Notes: a model not told the origin generated them from the letters alone. DNA of 64,000 nucleotides from Watersipora subatra (GCF_963576615.1 NC_088711.1:35576121-35640120); one strand, 5' to 3'; shown: positions 1-12,460, counted from the first letter of the stretch. Made by a program: numbers and translations.

Positions 1-69
1 GAGGTTGATGCCTCTTGTGCTGGTGACCCCAACAATGTCGTCGAAGCCTTTCAATACTATAACCAGTGA
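1..69 (+). CDS. C-terminal end of a gene entering from the left (partial)
   Basis: The first 22 codons of frame 1 are open and end at TGA (67-69), reading EVDASCAGDPNNVVEAFQYY and then NQ. The composition looks coding. It is followed at once by an AT-rich tail with two AATAAA signals (115-120 and 132-137), as expected for a last exon plus 3' UTR. The rest of the gene lies left of the window. I do not recognise the family from 22 residues. Chance openness of 66 bases is possible, so confidence rests mainly on the poly(A) signals. Confidence 0.45.
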   Translation, partial: EVDASCAGDPNNVVEAFQYYNQ

Positions 70-114
70 ATCCGTAGATAAAAATATTGGCCAAGTTCAA
101 TGATGATTTTAGTT

Positions 115-137
115 AATAAAACTTTAAATTTAATAAA
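115..137 (+). promoter_or_regulatory. Poly(A) signals of the left-edge gene
   Basis: Two AATAAA hexamers lie 46 and 63 bases after the TGA stop at 67-69. This fits mRNA 3'-end formation for the partial gene at the left edge. Confidence 0.4.
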
Positions 138-1015
138 CATAACCTACATATAAATAAGCACTTGTTGTAAGTTGCCAATGGCTGTAATGAAAGTGACATT
201 GACATCTGTGAGAGCAGCATCTAAGAGAGATCGTATTTTCAAGTTTTCAATACTATGGAATTAACATGTAATTTTGAGTGCTACTAAACAATATCTCGTC
301 TCTATTGAACAAAACCCTGAGTGAAATAGACGCTAGTCGGAAGACAACTTCAAATTTAAAAAATTCATTATCAGCTGGTACATGCAGATAGTTCATGACA
401 TCAACAAGCCAATTCATAGCAATTAAGACAGTCCACTAGTTTGAAATCTGTACAGATTTAAACAAAACGAGAAAACTGACTAGCCATCAAAGCACTATTT
501 CATTGGTCAAATGTGCAAGCTCTACACTGTTAGCTATGAAAGGACTGTTCTGCTCAGCAGTTATTTTTTATGCAAAGAGAATACTATAACATCAATACTT
601 ACTTATTGAAGCCAGAACAACTAATAGAAAGTGAAACTGAGTGAAGAGCTTAAACTGATCGATAGCTACTGCTGTCGACTAACAGACTCATTCAGTTAGC
701 TGCATAAGAATTTGTAAAGGCCTAGTATTGAATGCCGTTACTTAATGCGCTATAGAATTATAGAATGATGCATTCTATTGGCCTAAGTGATCACAAAAGA
801 CTTAGTTTATTGTAAGCATGCAAATCATAATACAGGGTGTTTGCTTTTGACATCAAACACCAACAGATTCCTAGAATGTGATGTCAGAATAAGTTTCAGT
901 ATTGAGAATACTGTTGGCCCGGAAATCCTTTTAGTAGAACATTGTTAGTAGCACCCAGTTTATTTCTTTACTTCTGAAACCTATGAAAGACAGCTCTTTT
1001 ATTTTATGATTAAAA
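138..1015. other. Intergenic, nothing recognised
   Basis: No long ORF, tandem repeat or transposon end was seen between the left-edge poly(A) signals and the first Helitron terminus. Confidence 0.4.
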
Positions 1016-1050
1016 CTAGTGGAATGCCCGGCATTGTACGGGTAGTAAAA
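1016..1050 (-). repeat. Isolated Helitron 3' terminus (35 bp)
   Basis: Read on the minus strand this ends in a short GC hairpin (arms ACCCG/CGGG, imperfect) followed by CTAG and a T. That is the Helitron 3' signature (hairpin a few bases upstream of CTRR, host T after). It abuts the 5' end of the plus-strand Helitron at 1052, so only the tail of this copy survives. Confidence 0.5.
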
Positions 1051-1051
1051 A

Positions 1052-3868
1052 TCTACTATATAAATGGCAATCGTTGTCTGTGTGCGTGCGTGTGTGTGTA
1101 TCCACCTTATAGAGTACCGTACTTTTCAGACTATTAGCCGCTACTCTTTTCTGATGGTTTGTGAGCCATGCGGCTTACATAAGGATGCGGCTATTCTGTG
1201 GTGTTTTCTTTCACCGCTAAGGCGCACTAACAGGAATCTCCGGTTAGTACGCCAACTGAATCAATATGAGTAGTATAAATAGATTATAGAGCGGTCTTTC
1301 CTTTTTCGATTCGATCGTACGAAGCGAACTTAATATATATGTATAAGTAGTAAAATTAAATTAGTAGTAAATATTAGTAATGAATTAAATAAAATTTACT
1401 ACTCATTAAATAAATTAATGAGTAGTAAATTACATCTAATTAATATTTACTGCCAACGTGTACCGGGAAGGTCACGTGAACGTTTGTTTCTTGCGGCTAC
1501 TGGAAAAAACGCTGTTCTCACCTACTAAATTTCTACATTGAAAAGGTTAGTACTTTTTATTCAATGTTGTATTGTCTATGAATTGCCACACCTCCACTAC
1601 ATAACCCTTTCACTTGCGTCCATGTACAATTTTAGCTATCGGCCTACTGCCAGCCATTTTGCCGATATTGCTTCATGATATATTTTTAATTTGAAACTCC
1701 ATCTAGAACATTTGTTTTGGTTATATCGTCGATTTTGCCAACATGTTAACAAACACTGCTATGCAAAAAATTCATTGTATCTATACTTTGTGCACAGCCT
1801 CACACACTAAAGCGATGTGAGGCTACGAAGCTAAAACGATCCTCTACAATGTTCCTTATTCTTACAAAACCAATCCTTTCACCACCATCAGAGTCAGTGC
1901 AGCTATTGCTATTTTTACTATCTGTGTAATCACAAAAATCTAAATCTGAATCGGCTATAATGTCATCAACATAAGTAATTGTTTTCTAACTCGGTGGCGT
2001 TTTCAAAACTTACACAAAAAAATATTTGTTTTTTAAGTTGGAAATTCTCAAACAAAGATCAAAAATTAAATTTTACGCTAATTTTATAAAGAAATTTTTA
2101 GACAACACTGTCACTACCATAAAAGTCTTAAAGATCGTTGGTTATATTATCAATGAATAGTAAAGTTCAGTTACTAGCAATTGCTGAGAAAGTCGCAAAA
2201 ATGTGTCTACGGCGGTTGACCATAGAAAACGCATGAGTCTACTTCAGTGAAAGGGTTGAAAACGTTGGATTTGCCACTGTTTGTGATAGTAAACATGTTC
2301 ATTTCCTTCCGCAGCTGAGTTACTTTTACTTTTTTCTAGCTACGAGTACTACAGCTACTACAGAACTTGCACAGGTACTGCTACTGCGTTTTACCTACTA
2401 AATTTCTACATAGAAAAAGTTAGTACTTCTTATTCAATGTTCTATTGTCTATAATTTGCCACACCTCCACTACTTAAAAACGTTGGATTTGCAACTGTTC
2501 GTGATAGTTAGCATATTCATTTTCTTACGCAGCTGACTTACTTTTGCTTTTTTTCAATCTACGATTACTACAGAACTACAGTTACTACAGAACTTGCGCG
2601 GGCACTCTGAGCGTTGTGATAGGCGACGGTGAGAAGTAAGCAAGCAGCGTATATTACAAAAAGCACACCATCTCATTCACTTTTAGAAACCTTTGAAGCA
2701 GTACAACGCCTCCCAAAAAGCAGATTGATTCCCATAGAGAAAGAGACCGAATTCGCAAAGTAGCAGCTAGACGAGCAGAAACTGCAAAGCAAACACAGCT
2801 ATGCCCACAACGAAGCAGAATAGCTGCTGCATCTGCTAGAAGTGCAGAAACTGCAGAGCAAACACAGCTACGCCTACAATGAAACAGAATTGCAGCTGCT
2901 AGAAGAGCAGAAACCGCTGAACAAACACAGGTACATCGAGAGCAGGCCAGAATAGATGCTGCAGCCGCTAGAAGTGCAGAGACTGCTGAGCCGACCCAGC
3001 AGCGACTCAAACGGCTCAGAGCAGCCGCTACAGCGGCCAGGCGTGCAGAAACCTCCGAGCATATACAGCCGCAACAAGAACATGATGCACTAGCTACAAC
3101 AGCTGCTCGGCGAGCTGAATTTTCAGAGCAGATGAAACGGCAACAACAGCGAGATGCACTAACTACAGCAGCTGCTACCAGGCGCCGTGTATGGACAGAA
3201 AACTTTGCACTTGATTACAGTCCTGCAACACAGTATAGGGCCAAAATTTTCGATGGGACGAATGTCCAAAAATGCTCCAGATGTTATGTCTTACATTGAA
3301 AAGGCGAGAGGCCATATATGTAGTTTATATAGTAGATTTTATTGATAATAAATTTTATCAACACGACCACATTACTGCTGCACAGTTTGTATATACCATG
3401 TCAAAACACAGGCTATAGACGAAGAACTGGTGAGTCATGATTAGTGTTTTAAGCATGTAGAAATCTCAATTCAATAAATGCTGGCGATAGCTTAGCAGTG
3501 CAATAGCAAAATATTTTCTAGCATTTTTTAAAATATGTAAAACTTTTCAATACTGCCAGTTTGAAGAACTTCAGTTTGCCTAGCAATATCAATTTCATTA
3601 TCAGTTCTATGTACAAAATTAAGACAACTCCGATTTGAGTGGTTCGAGACTGATGCATTGTAGGCTAGCTGTAAAACACATCGCATATTTCCATTGTTCT
3701 TTCCAAAATTATTGACATGTACGACTGCATATGTGTATGCAGTCTGATCAGCACAAAAATTTCAGTAGATTGCATATTTGGAGTTGTTTTACAGCATGAA
3801 AGACAACTCTCAATAAAACTATTGCTTTACGTAAATCTGTTCCCGAACACCACGGGTTAAGCAGCTAG
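1052..3868 (+). mobile_element. Degenerate Helitron (2.8 kb)
   Basis: The left end is A then TCTACTATATAAATGG, a typical Helitron 5' terminus. The right end is a CCCG-7 nt-CGGG hairpin (3842-3856), 8 nt, CTAG (3865-3868), then T. The same 5' end occurs inverted at 8013 and the same 3' portion inverted at 5955-6050. Inside, 2740-3299 codes decayed repeats of the type seen at the start of Helitron proteins. No intact Rep or helicase motif was found, so this copy cannot move on its own. Two internal segments (1523-1610 and 2392-2475) are near duplicates. Confidence 0.65.
2740..3299 (+). pseudogene. Helitron ORF N-terminal remnant (Arg/Ala/Glu repeats)
   Basis: The frame containing 2763 reads repeated RRAETAEQTQ-like units (about seven), then an aromatic-rich segment VWTENFALDYSPATQY and a C-x2-C pair (KCSRCYVLH), ending at TGA 3297-3299. 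Helitron proteins of animals often begin with such charged repeats before the Rep domain; that family assignment is from memory. One in-frame TGA near 2880 and frame loss before 2750 show decay. It lies inside the Helitron at 1052-3868. An alternative is another repetitive coiled-coil transposon protein. Confidence 0.45.
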
Positions 3869-3872
3869 TCAG

Positions 3873-4252
3873 CTTATAAACATTGATAGCAATGCCACAC
3901 TTATAAACCCAGCTTTGAAACAATGCCACTTGCCATTAGCTTGCACATTGCCAATGGCTAATTCAAGTAAGCTAGTTATCTATGACTCTTAATAATACAT
4001 AAAATGACGTTGCGCCGTAACGGAGAAAGGTAGCGTATTTTTACCCACATAGTGACATACATGTATATTGCTCAATGAATCTATCAATTTCGCATAGCAC
4101 AAAGGTTTAGCATATCGTCTGTAGCACGGGAGGTTCCGAGATCAAAACTTTCGCGATACGGACTTTTCATCCAAGATTTTAATAGCTGTAACTGGACATA
4201 CCGAATTATACACACACGGACACACAAACCAACTTTGAGATTCATATATAGA
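3873..4252 (-). repeat. Non-autonomous Helitron copy, 3' end clipped
   Basis: The minus-strand 5' end at 4252 reads A then TCTATATATGAATCTCAAAG, the same kind of start as 60081. The low end shares the family's internal sequence (GCTAATGGCAAGTG and AGCTTATAAACA reversed) but lacks the terminal hairpin and abuts the CTAGT of the preceding Helitron. It carries a tRNA-like stretch with a B-box-like GAGATCAAA near 4140. Confidence 0.5.
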
Positions 4253-4844
4253 TTGGTTCCTGTAGACATGGTTTCGGGTATGACCATAATAAATCTACTT
4301 CAAGTAGATATCAGAGAAGAGACACTATTATATATTCTGATCTATTACGTGATGGCTTGAATTATATATTATTCCAGCTGTAATATAGGAACATGGAAAA
4401 AACTTAGCAGTAAAGACTTTTCATGAAAATTCAATTTCATGCATTTTTAAGAGAGACACCTGAAAGAAATAACACAAACTGTTGATATCCTAAACAATTA
4501 CAAAATGGTTAGAGTGGGAGCTATACTTAAAACAAATATAACACTCAAGTTGATAAAACGTGGGAATGCGGAAAAAGCTTATAAACGTATGGAGTTTTGT
4601 AATACTGTAGGCCTATATAATTATATTGCAACAATGCGTCCTCACATTCACAAAGCTTTATCAAAATGCTAGAAATAAGCTTTTATTATATAATTATAAT
4701 TTTATAATAAATTATATAGTTTATATATAAATATATAAACTATATATAAACTATATACACTAAAGATTATATAATTTTTTCCAAATATCTATTTGTATAT
4801 AAAAATTTTGATTCAATCAAAACATTTTTGTCAGGCTATATCTA

Positions 4845-5045
4845 TATGATAAATTTTTGAATACTTATTTTATCAACTGTTTGTGACTTGTAACTAATTT
4901 TGATGCAAAGTTTTAGTAACTATATGTAGCCTTGATTTCACATATGCAATAACAGATGTTGAAGTTTTATAACCTTTAATGGAAAACAATGTAATAGTAT
5001 CTCATAAGATGATATGGTATGACAAACAAGTCAGGCACATCCAAA
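4845..5045. repeat. Inverted copy of a 9.15-9.35 kb segment
   Basis: This stretch (for example TCACATATGCAATAACAG and TCTCATAAGATGATATGG) recurs in reverse orientation at about 9155-9350, inside the TA-flanked element at 8499-10044. Identity looks roughly 85-90% by eye. It is a dispersed repeat of unknown class. Confidence 0.5.
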
Positions 5046-5109
5046 AACTGCTTAATAATCGTATACATGCATATAATTATATGCATACATAAATACATAC
5101 ATGAATTTA

Positions 5110-5300
5110 AAAGCCTATGAATATGTATACATGAATATATAGTTACAATAATAAATGCACCCACAAATATATACATACACTAATATATAAACATACATGA
5201 ATATATACATACATAAGTTTATACATACACAAATATATACATATACATAAATATATACAAACATAAATACATAATATATACTTACATAAATGTATGTACA
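5110..5300. repeat. Degenerate AT-rich tandem repeat
   Basis: Loose repeats of TATATACATACA-type units. The ORFs here are Tyr/Ile-rich by-products of the repeat and not genes. Confidence 0.5.
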
Positions 5301-5705
5301 CATAAATCTCAAACTTTGCGTGTCTGTGATTTGGTGTGTCCAGCTACAGTTATTAAAATCTTGGAATGAAGAGCCCGTATAGCAGAATATTTGATCTCAT
5401 GACCTTCCATTACCCAGGCGAAATGCTAACCAATTTAGCTACGTGAGATCAATGAATTCAATGGACGATATGAGCCATTATGTCGGTTAAAATACGGATA
5501 GAGACCCTGCATTACGTTACCCCGCAATGTCAGTAAAGCTTGCTCTCACGGCCCTTATTTGTAAGTTTAGCAATAGAGATACTAGCTTACTCAAATCAGC
5601 CATTAGCAACGTGCCAGACTAATGGCAAGTGGCAGGCAACTACATTACCTGCGACTGTTTATAAGCTGTTTTTTAATACCTGTGTAACGTCGGGAATTTG
5701 GCTAG
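5290..5705 (+). repeat. Non-autonomous Helitron copy
   Basis: It belongs to the same family as 60081-60454: shared blocks include CTAATGGCAAGTGGCAG and TTATAAGCTGTTTTT. The right end is a weak hairpin (ACCTGTGTAACG...) followed by CTAG (5702-5705) and T. The left boundary is blurred by the AT repeat; homology starts near AAATCTCAAACTTTG. A tRNA-like region on the minus strand spans about 5380-5450. Confidence 0.55.
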
Positions 5706-5954
5706 TACACAAATATATAACAATCATTATGTGTAATGGTCAACAATGCTAGTTATTAATCCCAAGCAAGCGCTTTAAACGTGAGTATCTTAACCAATGT
5801 AATAACTATTTGCCTAATAAATTCATTGTATTCCGTGTAGTTTATTGGTCAATTTCACCGCTTCTATATCTGGATGTCATAAGATAAACTCTAGTGCCGT
5901 GCAACACTGGGATTGACAAAAACAAAAAGACAAACACTGAGATTTATAAGTATA

Positions 5955-6860
5955 CTAGCTGCATTACCCGTCTACAGGAATAGATTCACTCGCAGCATAA
6001 GGTTTATTGAGAGTTGTCTTTCATACTGTAAAACAACTCCAAATATGCAGTTACATCTCCATCTCTCCCTCTTTCCCCTCTCTCCTTCTCCCTCTCTCTC
6101 CTCTCTCTCCCTCCCTTTCTCTCTCCCCCCTCTCTCCTCCTCGCTCTCCCTCTCTCTCTCCTTCTCTCCCTCTTTCCCCTCTCTCCGTCTCTCCCTCTCT
6201 CCGTCTCTCCCTCCCTCCCTCTTCCCCCTCTCCCTCTCTCTCCCTCTCTCCGTCTCTCCCCTCTCTCTCCCTCTCTCTCTCTCTCCCCTCTCTCTCTCTC
6301 CCCTCTCTCTCTCCCCCCTCCCTCTCTCTCTCCTCTCCGTCTCTCCCTCCCCTCTCTCTCCCTCCCTCCCCTCTCTCTCTCCCTCTTTCTCTCCCTCTCT
6401 CTCTCCCTCTCTCTCTCTCTCCCCCTCTCCTCCTCGCTCTCCTTCTCTCCCTCTCCCCCCTCTCTCTCCCCCCCTCCCCTCCTCGCTCTCCCTCTCTCTC
6501 TCTCCCTTTCTCTCCCTCTCTCTCTCCCTTAGTTCAATGCAACACGTGCTGATAGACAACATTTTTGGTTTTTCTGTTGGGCGTATGAAGAAACAGTTTT
6601 CGGCGTGTGCCTACTTTTGAGCAGGCGACGTATAGCTGGTCATGGCTGATGCAGGGTGACAGTAAGTCGATAGCAGCTGCTCTCTTTTCACAATAGCATA
6701 TCACAACGCTCGGAGTACTCGTGAAAGTTCTGTAATAGTAAGTTACAGTAGGCCTACGCATAGCTGGAAAAAATTAGTAACTCGGCTGCTGAAGGAAATG
6801 AACATGACCCACTATCACGAACAGCGGCAAATCCAACGTTATTAAGTAGTGGAGATAAGA
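5955..6860 (-). mobile_element. Helitron fragment related to the 1052-3868 element
   Basis: The minus-strand 3' end is CTAG at 5955-5958 after an imperfect ACCCG hairpin. Sequence from 5955 to 6050 matches 3758-3868 inverted, and 6780-6850 matches about 2260-2340 inverted. The upper boundary is not clear. Most of the middle is replaced by a polypyrimidine tract. Confidence 0.5.
6052..6531. repeat. Polypyrimidine (CT)n tract, about 480 bp
   Basis: Almost pure C and T on the plus strand (TCTCTCCC mixtures) for about 480 bases. Open frames in it (Ser/Leu/Pro on plus, Arg/Glu/Gly on minus) are by-products. Such mirror-symmetric tracts can form triplex (H-DNA). Confidence 0.9.
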
Positions 6861-7042
6861 GAATTTAAATATCTACTATATGTAAATGTATGTAAATATA
6901 AGATAGTGGAGAATAACTGAGACTTGCAATCTTACACAATAAATCTTACAGCAATCTTACAAATGTTTGTTGTAAAATGTGAAAATAATTACGAAAAACC
7001 AACTGGTTAGATTTAACAGAAAAGGTGTGTAAGCTAATACAT

Positions 7043-8013
7043 CTAGCTGTACAACCCAGCGTTGCCCGGGTAATAAAAAAAACACTGAACAGAAAATTGA
7101 TTTGTATTTAACATATAACAACATTTGCCATTTTACCTAAAACAACTGTGAAGGGTTTCAAATTTACTTTGTCAAACTACTTTTAAACTTCATATAATGA
7201 CAAAAAAGGTTTCGTGCAGGTCAAATAATCTTTAAAAATAAAACGACTATAAAGGGTTTAGATGTAACAGTGAAATAATTAGCAAGTAATAGCTAAATCG
7301 AGTCTGTTTTGCTACGATTACAATATGAGATGATACGGTAATGATACAATTAATACAAACTGAGAAAACAAAATAACATTCGTGAATATGTTGAATTAAT
7401 AATAACAATTCTTGCATAAGTGTGTATAAAAAGTTACTGTTCCACCAACAGATATCCACCAAAACTCTGAATATGACGATACTGCTACAATGATATGTTA
7501 TGTAAAAGTAAATTATTGTAGTGTCTTTGTCTGATCGAAGGTGAGAGAATATAGATGTTACTCCTACTCGAGATAATACATTATTGTCCGCGTGAAAAGT
7601 AGTGACCTTAACAGCGATTTAGCAATTGAACCTTAAGAAAAGCCAGAAATAGAGGTTCACAAAAACGGCATCGTGTTTCATAGAATTAATAAAATTTAGT
7701 CGCCAAATTCTAATATCGAGAGAGTCTATTGTCGATATCGTTTTGCCGAAAACAAATTAGCCCTAATACATCGAGGACAAAAAAGCATCGCGTGTCATGT
7801 AGCTAAAAGAAAGCCGTAGAGTTGTCATTATTACGTCATTTTGGGGTGAAAACGGCAAACGATGAATAGGTTATGAGGCGCAATAACCGGAGATTCTCGT
7901 TAACGCGCCCTAGATACTTAGTAACGGCTAATAGTCGGAAGAGTACGGTACTCTATAAGGCGGACAATCAATCAAACACGCAGACAGACAACGATTGCCG
8001 TTTATATAGTAGA
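7043..8013 (-). repeat. Non-autonomous Helitron (971 bp)
   Basis: The minus-strand 5' end is A then TCTACTATATAAACGGCAAT at 8013. The 3' end has arms CCCGGGC/GCTGGGT around AAC, then TTGTACAG and CTAG at 7043-7046, with A instead of T next. The interior matches other copies at 35.2-35.6, 37.8-38.4 and 44.1-44.6 kb. No coding capacity. Confidence 0.65.
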
Positions 8014-8269
8014 TAGAAGATATATGCATACGCCAATATATTCATACAAAAATACATGTATATATATAAATATATATACTGATGTAAAGGATCCGTTGGA
8101 TCCTTCACTTCTCCACTAGCAACCTCACAACTTGAGTGCAACAGGCAATATATACATGTATATTTCTTAATATGTAAATAATACAGTTCAGAGTATGCAG
8201 TAAGCAACAATCAACTTTGTGGTATGAGACTTCCACACTACTTTTATTCCTCTCTTTTTGATAAGCTCC

Positions 8270-8470
8270 GCCCCTCCACTCCCGAGGCCGACTTGGTGGC
8301 TGACCCGGTAGCTCTATCGAGGGTCGTTCTTTCGGCCAGGCCGAGGGCCGACTTGGTCTCTCTTTTGGTCTTTTTCATCTCGGAGGGGTTGGGTCGGTCT
8401 CCTCGTCTCGTTGGTCCTGTGGTGTTGGCTCTTCTCGACTCTGAGCCTGTCTGTCTCCTGCCGCCACAAT
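8270..8470. repeat. GC-rich segment of unknown origin
   Basis: A 200 bp block is much richer in G and C than its surroundings, resembling in composition the LTRs at 20.0 and 52.5 kb, and open in both strands for about 80-97 codons. No domain is recognisable. I take it as part of a repeat and not a gene, with low certainty. Confidence 0.3.
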
Positions 8471-8498
8471 TATATATATACATATACATACATATGTA

Positions 8499-10044
8499 CC
8501 ATAAAACCTGTATTTGAATACCATGACGTTCTATTTTTCAACCCTTCCCCTTTAGTGGCATTTTATTAGGGGTGACATTCAAATAAAGGGTGGCAATGTA
8601 TTTTTTAAACAGCTTGTCAGAATTTTGGAAAGCTAACTTTAACTCTTTTACGGGCAAAGCGAATGTCGCCTATATTTTGTACTCTCTTTCAAGCGGATCG
8701 ACATTTACCTTTTTTGGTGTGATAAATTTGCTATAACTTACCTCTGACTTGTCGTAGATATCTAAATAAATATGTATTGGGAAGCTGAGAAATATCTCTA
8801 CCAGTTCAGATCTGTTGCCTATAATTAATCTACGGTGATCTTATAGCCTGCGTTAAAATTTATTGAAACTTTCAAATTTTTTTATTTCATTTTATGTTTG
8901 AATGCATATTTTCATTTTATAGCCGTATTTAACAAGATTGCATTAAAACTCATTGCACTCATCAATATGCTTGCTACAATTTGCAAATTGCAATTTGGTT
9001 TTTATGTGCAATAGAAGAGAAGTTATGTAAGCCATTGTAAGCTGAGTTTAGACAACCTCTATGATGCTATGAAATAATATGCTATAAGCCTCCAAATTTA
9101 TGTTATATATCGATAGCCTATCAGATCCTACAAACATATATTCAAGCACAAGCAACATAAACAAACCAAAGAGCCTGACTTGCTTGTCATACCATATCAT
9201 CTTATGAGATCCTATCAGGTTGTTTTCAGGTTTTCAGGTTATAAAACTTCAACACCTGTTATTGCATATGTGAAATCAAGGCTACACAAAGTTACTAAGA
9301 TTTTGCATCAAACTTAGTTACAAGTCACAAAGAGTTGATAGAAATAAGTATTCAAAAACAATACATGCAAAAATAAAAATACAAAATTTTAGAGACAAAA
9401 ATATTTACATCGTTTGCTGGCAGGTTGTGTTCTAATTGTTGCTTTCGTATGGAATCATTTTATTTTCTGGCTGTTCAGTACCTTCCGCAATTTCTTCCAA
9501 ACTCAACTCTTTTTCTGCACTGCTGAACTAGCCGATATTAGTGTCTAAACAATTTTTGCAGCAGAGTAAAACTTTTACGCATTGCTATTTGAAAAACTTT
9601 TTGTGAAAATGATGATAAATTCTTAAATGCGTGATCGCTTAGCACCAGTTATAGTCTGAAAACAGTAGTACAGATTCCATCATAACTGTAAACAATTTTT
9701 ACATATGTCGATGTATCAAAACTGCGTTAAACAAGGAACTACTATTAGCTCGATACAGTTATTAATTATTTTTATGGCGTTAGTTTCAAAGTTTTAAAGA
9801 AAAAACCGCAAAGCTTCAGAGTTAGAAATTGGACTTAGATACAAACAGCAACGACAAAGAATTAATTGTTATTGATATAACCGAGTCATTATTAGTAATA
9901 TTTTGTGGACACTTCTACTGATCACTTTCATAAAGGTGGCGTTCAATTTAAAGGTGGTGCTTTTTTTTCAATCCTTCTTTTATAGTGGTGGTCATATAGA
10001 GGTGACACTCAAATAAAGGTGGCATTCAAATAGAGATTTTATGG
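8499..10044. mobile_element. TA-flanked inverted-repeat element (1546 bp)
   Basis: The ends are CCATAAAACCTGTATTTGAA and its near complement (TTCAAATAGAGATTTTATGG), flanked by TA on both sides (8497-8498 and 10045-10046), as for Tc1/mariner-superfamily insertions. Subterminal motifs GTGGCATT and TCAAATAAAG recur several times near both ends. No transposase ORF is present. A 99 bp relative lies at 48431-48529. Confidence 0.7.
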
Positions 10045-10046
10045 TA

Positions 10047-11390
10047 AATATTATTCTACATTGTAGTAATTACATCTTTGCAAATAAGAAAATATCATTA
10101 TGTAGCATGTTGATTTCTAATGATTAGTGTAACTAGGTTGCGCAGGCATGCCTCCACCTAATCATTATGTGTTAGCGTTGCTCTCCTGTGATTGTGTCTC
10201 AAGAGATGGTATTGACCTGCCTTAGCGGCGAGCTAATTGGCTAAGATCACATAAACGCATCAACAAAAACATTTCACTTTGCTTGCATCAACTGAATAAC
10301 GCATTTGGTGCTCCTTGCAGCAACACTAAAAGGTGAGGTATTTTAGGTTGTGTTTAGAACCAAAGAATTATTAACTAATATAAATATAATTACTTTGTTC
10401 ATACGGTATCTTAGTTATTTTGTATTATAATTGTTTATTACGTACAAGTAAAATTGCTCCAATTGGTTTTTGGCTGCAATTTTCAGAGGCAGTTTTTACA
10501 ATTAATTCATTTGTAAAAAATCTTTGTCTAGTCAATCATGTTTGCCAAAACTGATATTTAAAAAATCGGTCTACCGCTGATCAACTAAGTTATTTGCTGA
10601 CAACAACGAAGACACCAAATGATATGTGACACCTGATGGCTACTGATATCCACTTGACAACACCTAGTGCCACCTGACGACACCTTCACTGAGATTGTTA
10701 CCCTTGCTAGATGCATTGAGACACATTGAAAAATGAAATCTAACACGTCCAAAGTTATGTTTCATTTTATTCACTAAAAACTAGGAGAGCACTTATGGGG
10801 AACATTGATCTGAGAGCTTAGTTGGTCGCAAAAATTCCACATTGGAACACGCGACTAAAAGGTGGGCAAAAAGAGAATGAAACATATTTAGAGAAAGGGA
10901 TATTAATGTAACAAATTTTAGCATTCACTAAAAAGAAGTTATTTTTTATCGCAGAGAGGGGCTTCTAGATTTTCGTGACTTGATTTTGTCCTGATTTTTG
11001 TTCACCTGCCAACAAAAGCAAATCAGGGCGAAAGGAAAAGCTAACTAGACTACTTGCTAACTAGAGTTCTACCCCCTTTGAAACGATTGCCCATGAGTTT
11101 TAAATATGCAGGTTGGCCTTTTAGTTTTCATAAACTAACTTTGTCGACGCTAACTAATGAACTTTGTAGCCTTAGAGATAGATAGATTAGAAGAAAATGC
11201 CAAGATAAAAAACTGCAAGCAAAGGCCAATTCTCTAAACAACTAGTATCACTTCACAAAGTTTACCAATAAATGTACGATATAAAATTTCTTGGCATCAC
11301 AATGACAACTCTATTCCTTGCAAACAAACCAGCAATTTAAAGCCCACTCCTTTGTTACATGTATAAATATTTATGAGCTACATACATGTT
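10047..11390. other. Intergenic, no gene seen
   Basis: No ORF, tandem array or transposon end was recognised in this 1.3 kb. Confidence 0.35.
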
Positions 11391-11426
11391 ATGTATATGG
11401 AAAAGGGAAAGAATACCTATACTCCA

Positions 11427-11985
11427 GCGTAACAGTATCAAAGGGATGTTACTGTATAGGGACAGTATTATAAGGATGTTGCTGTATAGGTACAGTATCA
11501 AAGGGATGTTACTGCATAGGGACAGTTTCATAAGGATGTTACTGTATAGGGACAGTATCAGAATGATGCTACTGTATAGGAACAGTATCATAAGGATGTT
11601 GCTGTATAGGTACAGTATAAAAGGGATGTTACTGTATACACTGTCATAAGGATGTTGCTGTATAGGTACAGTATCAATGAATATTACTGTATAGGGACAG
11701 TATCAGAAGGATGTTGCTGCATAGGTACAGTTTCAAAAGGATGTTATTGTATGTATAGGAACAGTATCAGAAGAATGTTGTTGCATAGGTACAGTATCAA
11801 AGGGGTGTTACTGTATAGGAGCAGTATCAGAAAGATGTTATTGTATGTATAGGAACAGTATCAGAAGGATGTTACTGTATAGGGACAGTATCAGAAGGAT
11901 GTTACTGTATAGGAACAGTATCAGAAGGATGTTACTGTATAGGGACGGTATCAGAAGGATGTTACCGTATAGGTACAATATCAGA
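11427..11985. repeat. 30 bp minisatellite, about 19 copies
   Basis: The unit reads AGTATCAGAAGGATGTTACT followed by GTATAGGGAC, with point variants and a few shorter or longer units. Because 30 is a multiple of three, several frames stay open on both strands; these are not supported as genes. Confidence 0.9.
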
Positions 11986-12416
11986 AGAAATTGTGAATAC
12001 GGTATTAATTTTATTTTGAAGCCTTCAAGCCTGGAAGCATTTTCCAAGAATATGCCGACACGGTTAAAATGTTAGTTGCAGAGATATTGTGAGAAGTCAG
12101 CAGCACTAATAATGCTCCATGCTCACATATTTTACAAAGGTTGATAATGAAACATACTATTACATGTTTAAGTTTACATCTTAATTGAATTTTGGTTCTT
12201 CTTTACCAATTATGTAACATCAGTAGATGAAAACATTGAATTTTTATTGTCATGCAAGCGCTGTATAACAATGATGACAGAGTTTTTATATTTAGCAGAA
12301 GGATCATTACGGGTTTTTAGGTCGGACTATACAAATGTCCCCTGTCATGCCAAGTGCGGAAACTTTAAGCTTTTTAGAAAAAGTCTCATATTTCGCCTGA
12401 AGGTCTTGTTAGATGA

Positions 12417-12460
12417 TAGTAATAATAATAATTATAATAATAATAAAACTAGTAGTAATA
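12417..12460. repeat. AAT-rich microsatellite
   Basis: A short run of AAT/AAC triplets at the end of a small open frame. Nothing else was recognised between 12.0 and 13.4 kb. Confidence 0.6.

Noticed and set aside
2654..3083. Minus-strand Cys/Ser/Leu-rich open frames of 69-118 codons
   Set aside because: They are the antisense of the plus-strand Arg/Ala/Glu repeat ORF of the Helitron remnant and show no features of their own.
5913..6620. 235-codon plus and 196-codon minus frames
   Set aside because: They are produced by the polypyrimidine tract (Ser/Pro/Leu or Arg/Glu/Gly runs) and are not genes.
11355..12075. Several overlapping frames of 66-87 codons on both strands
   Set aside because: By-products of the 30 bp minisatellite.
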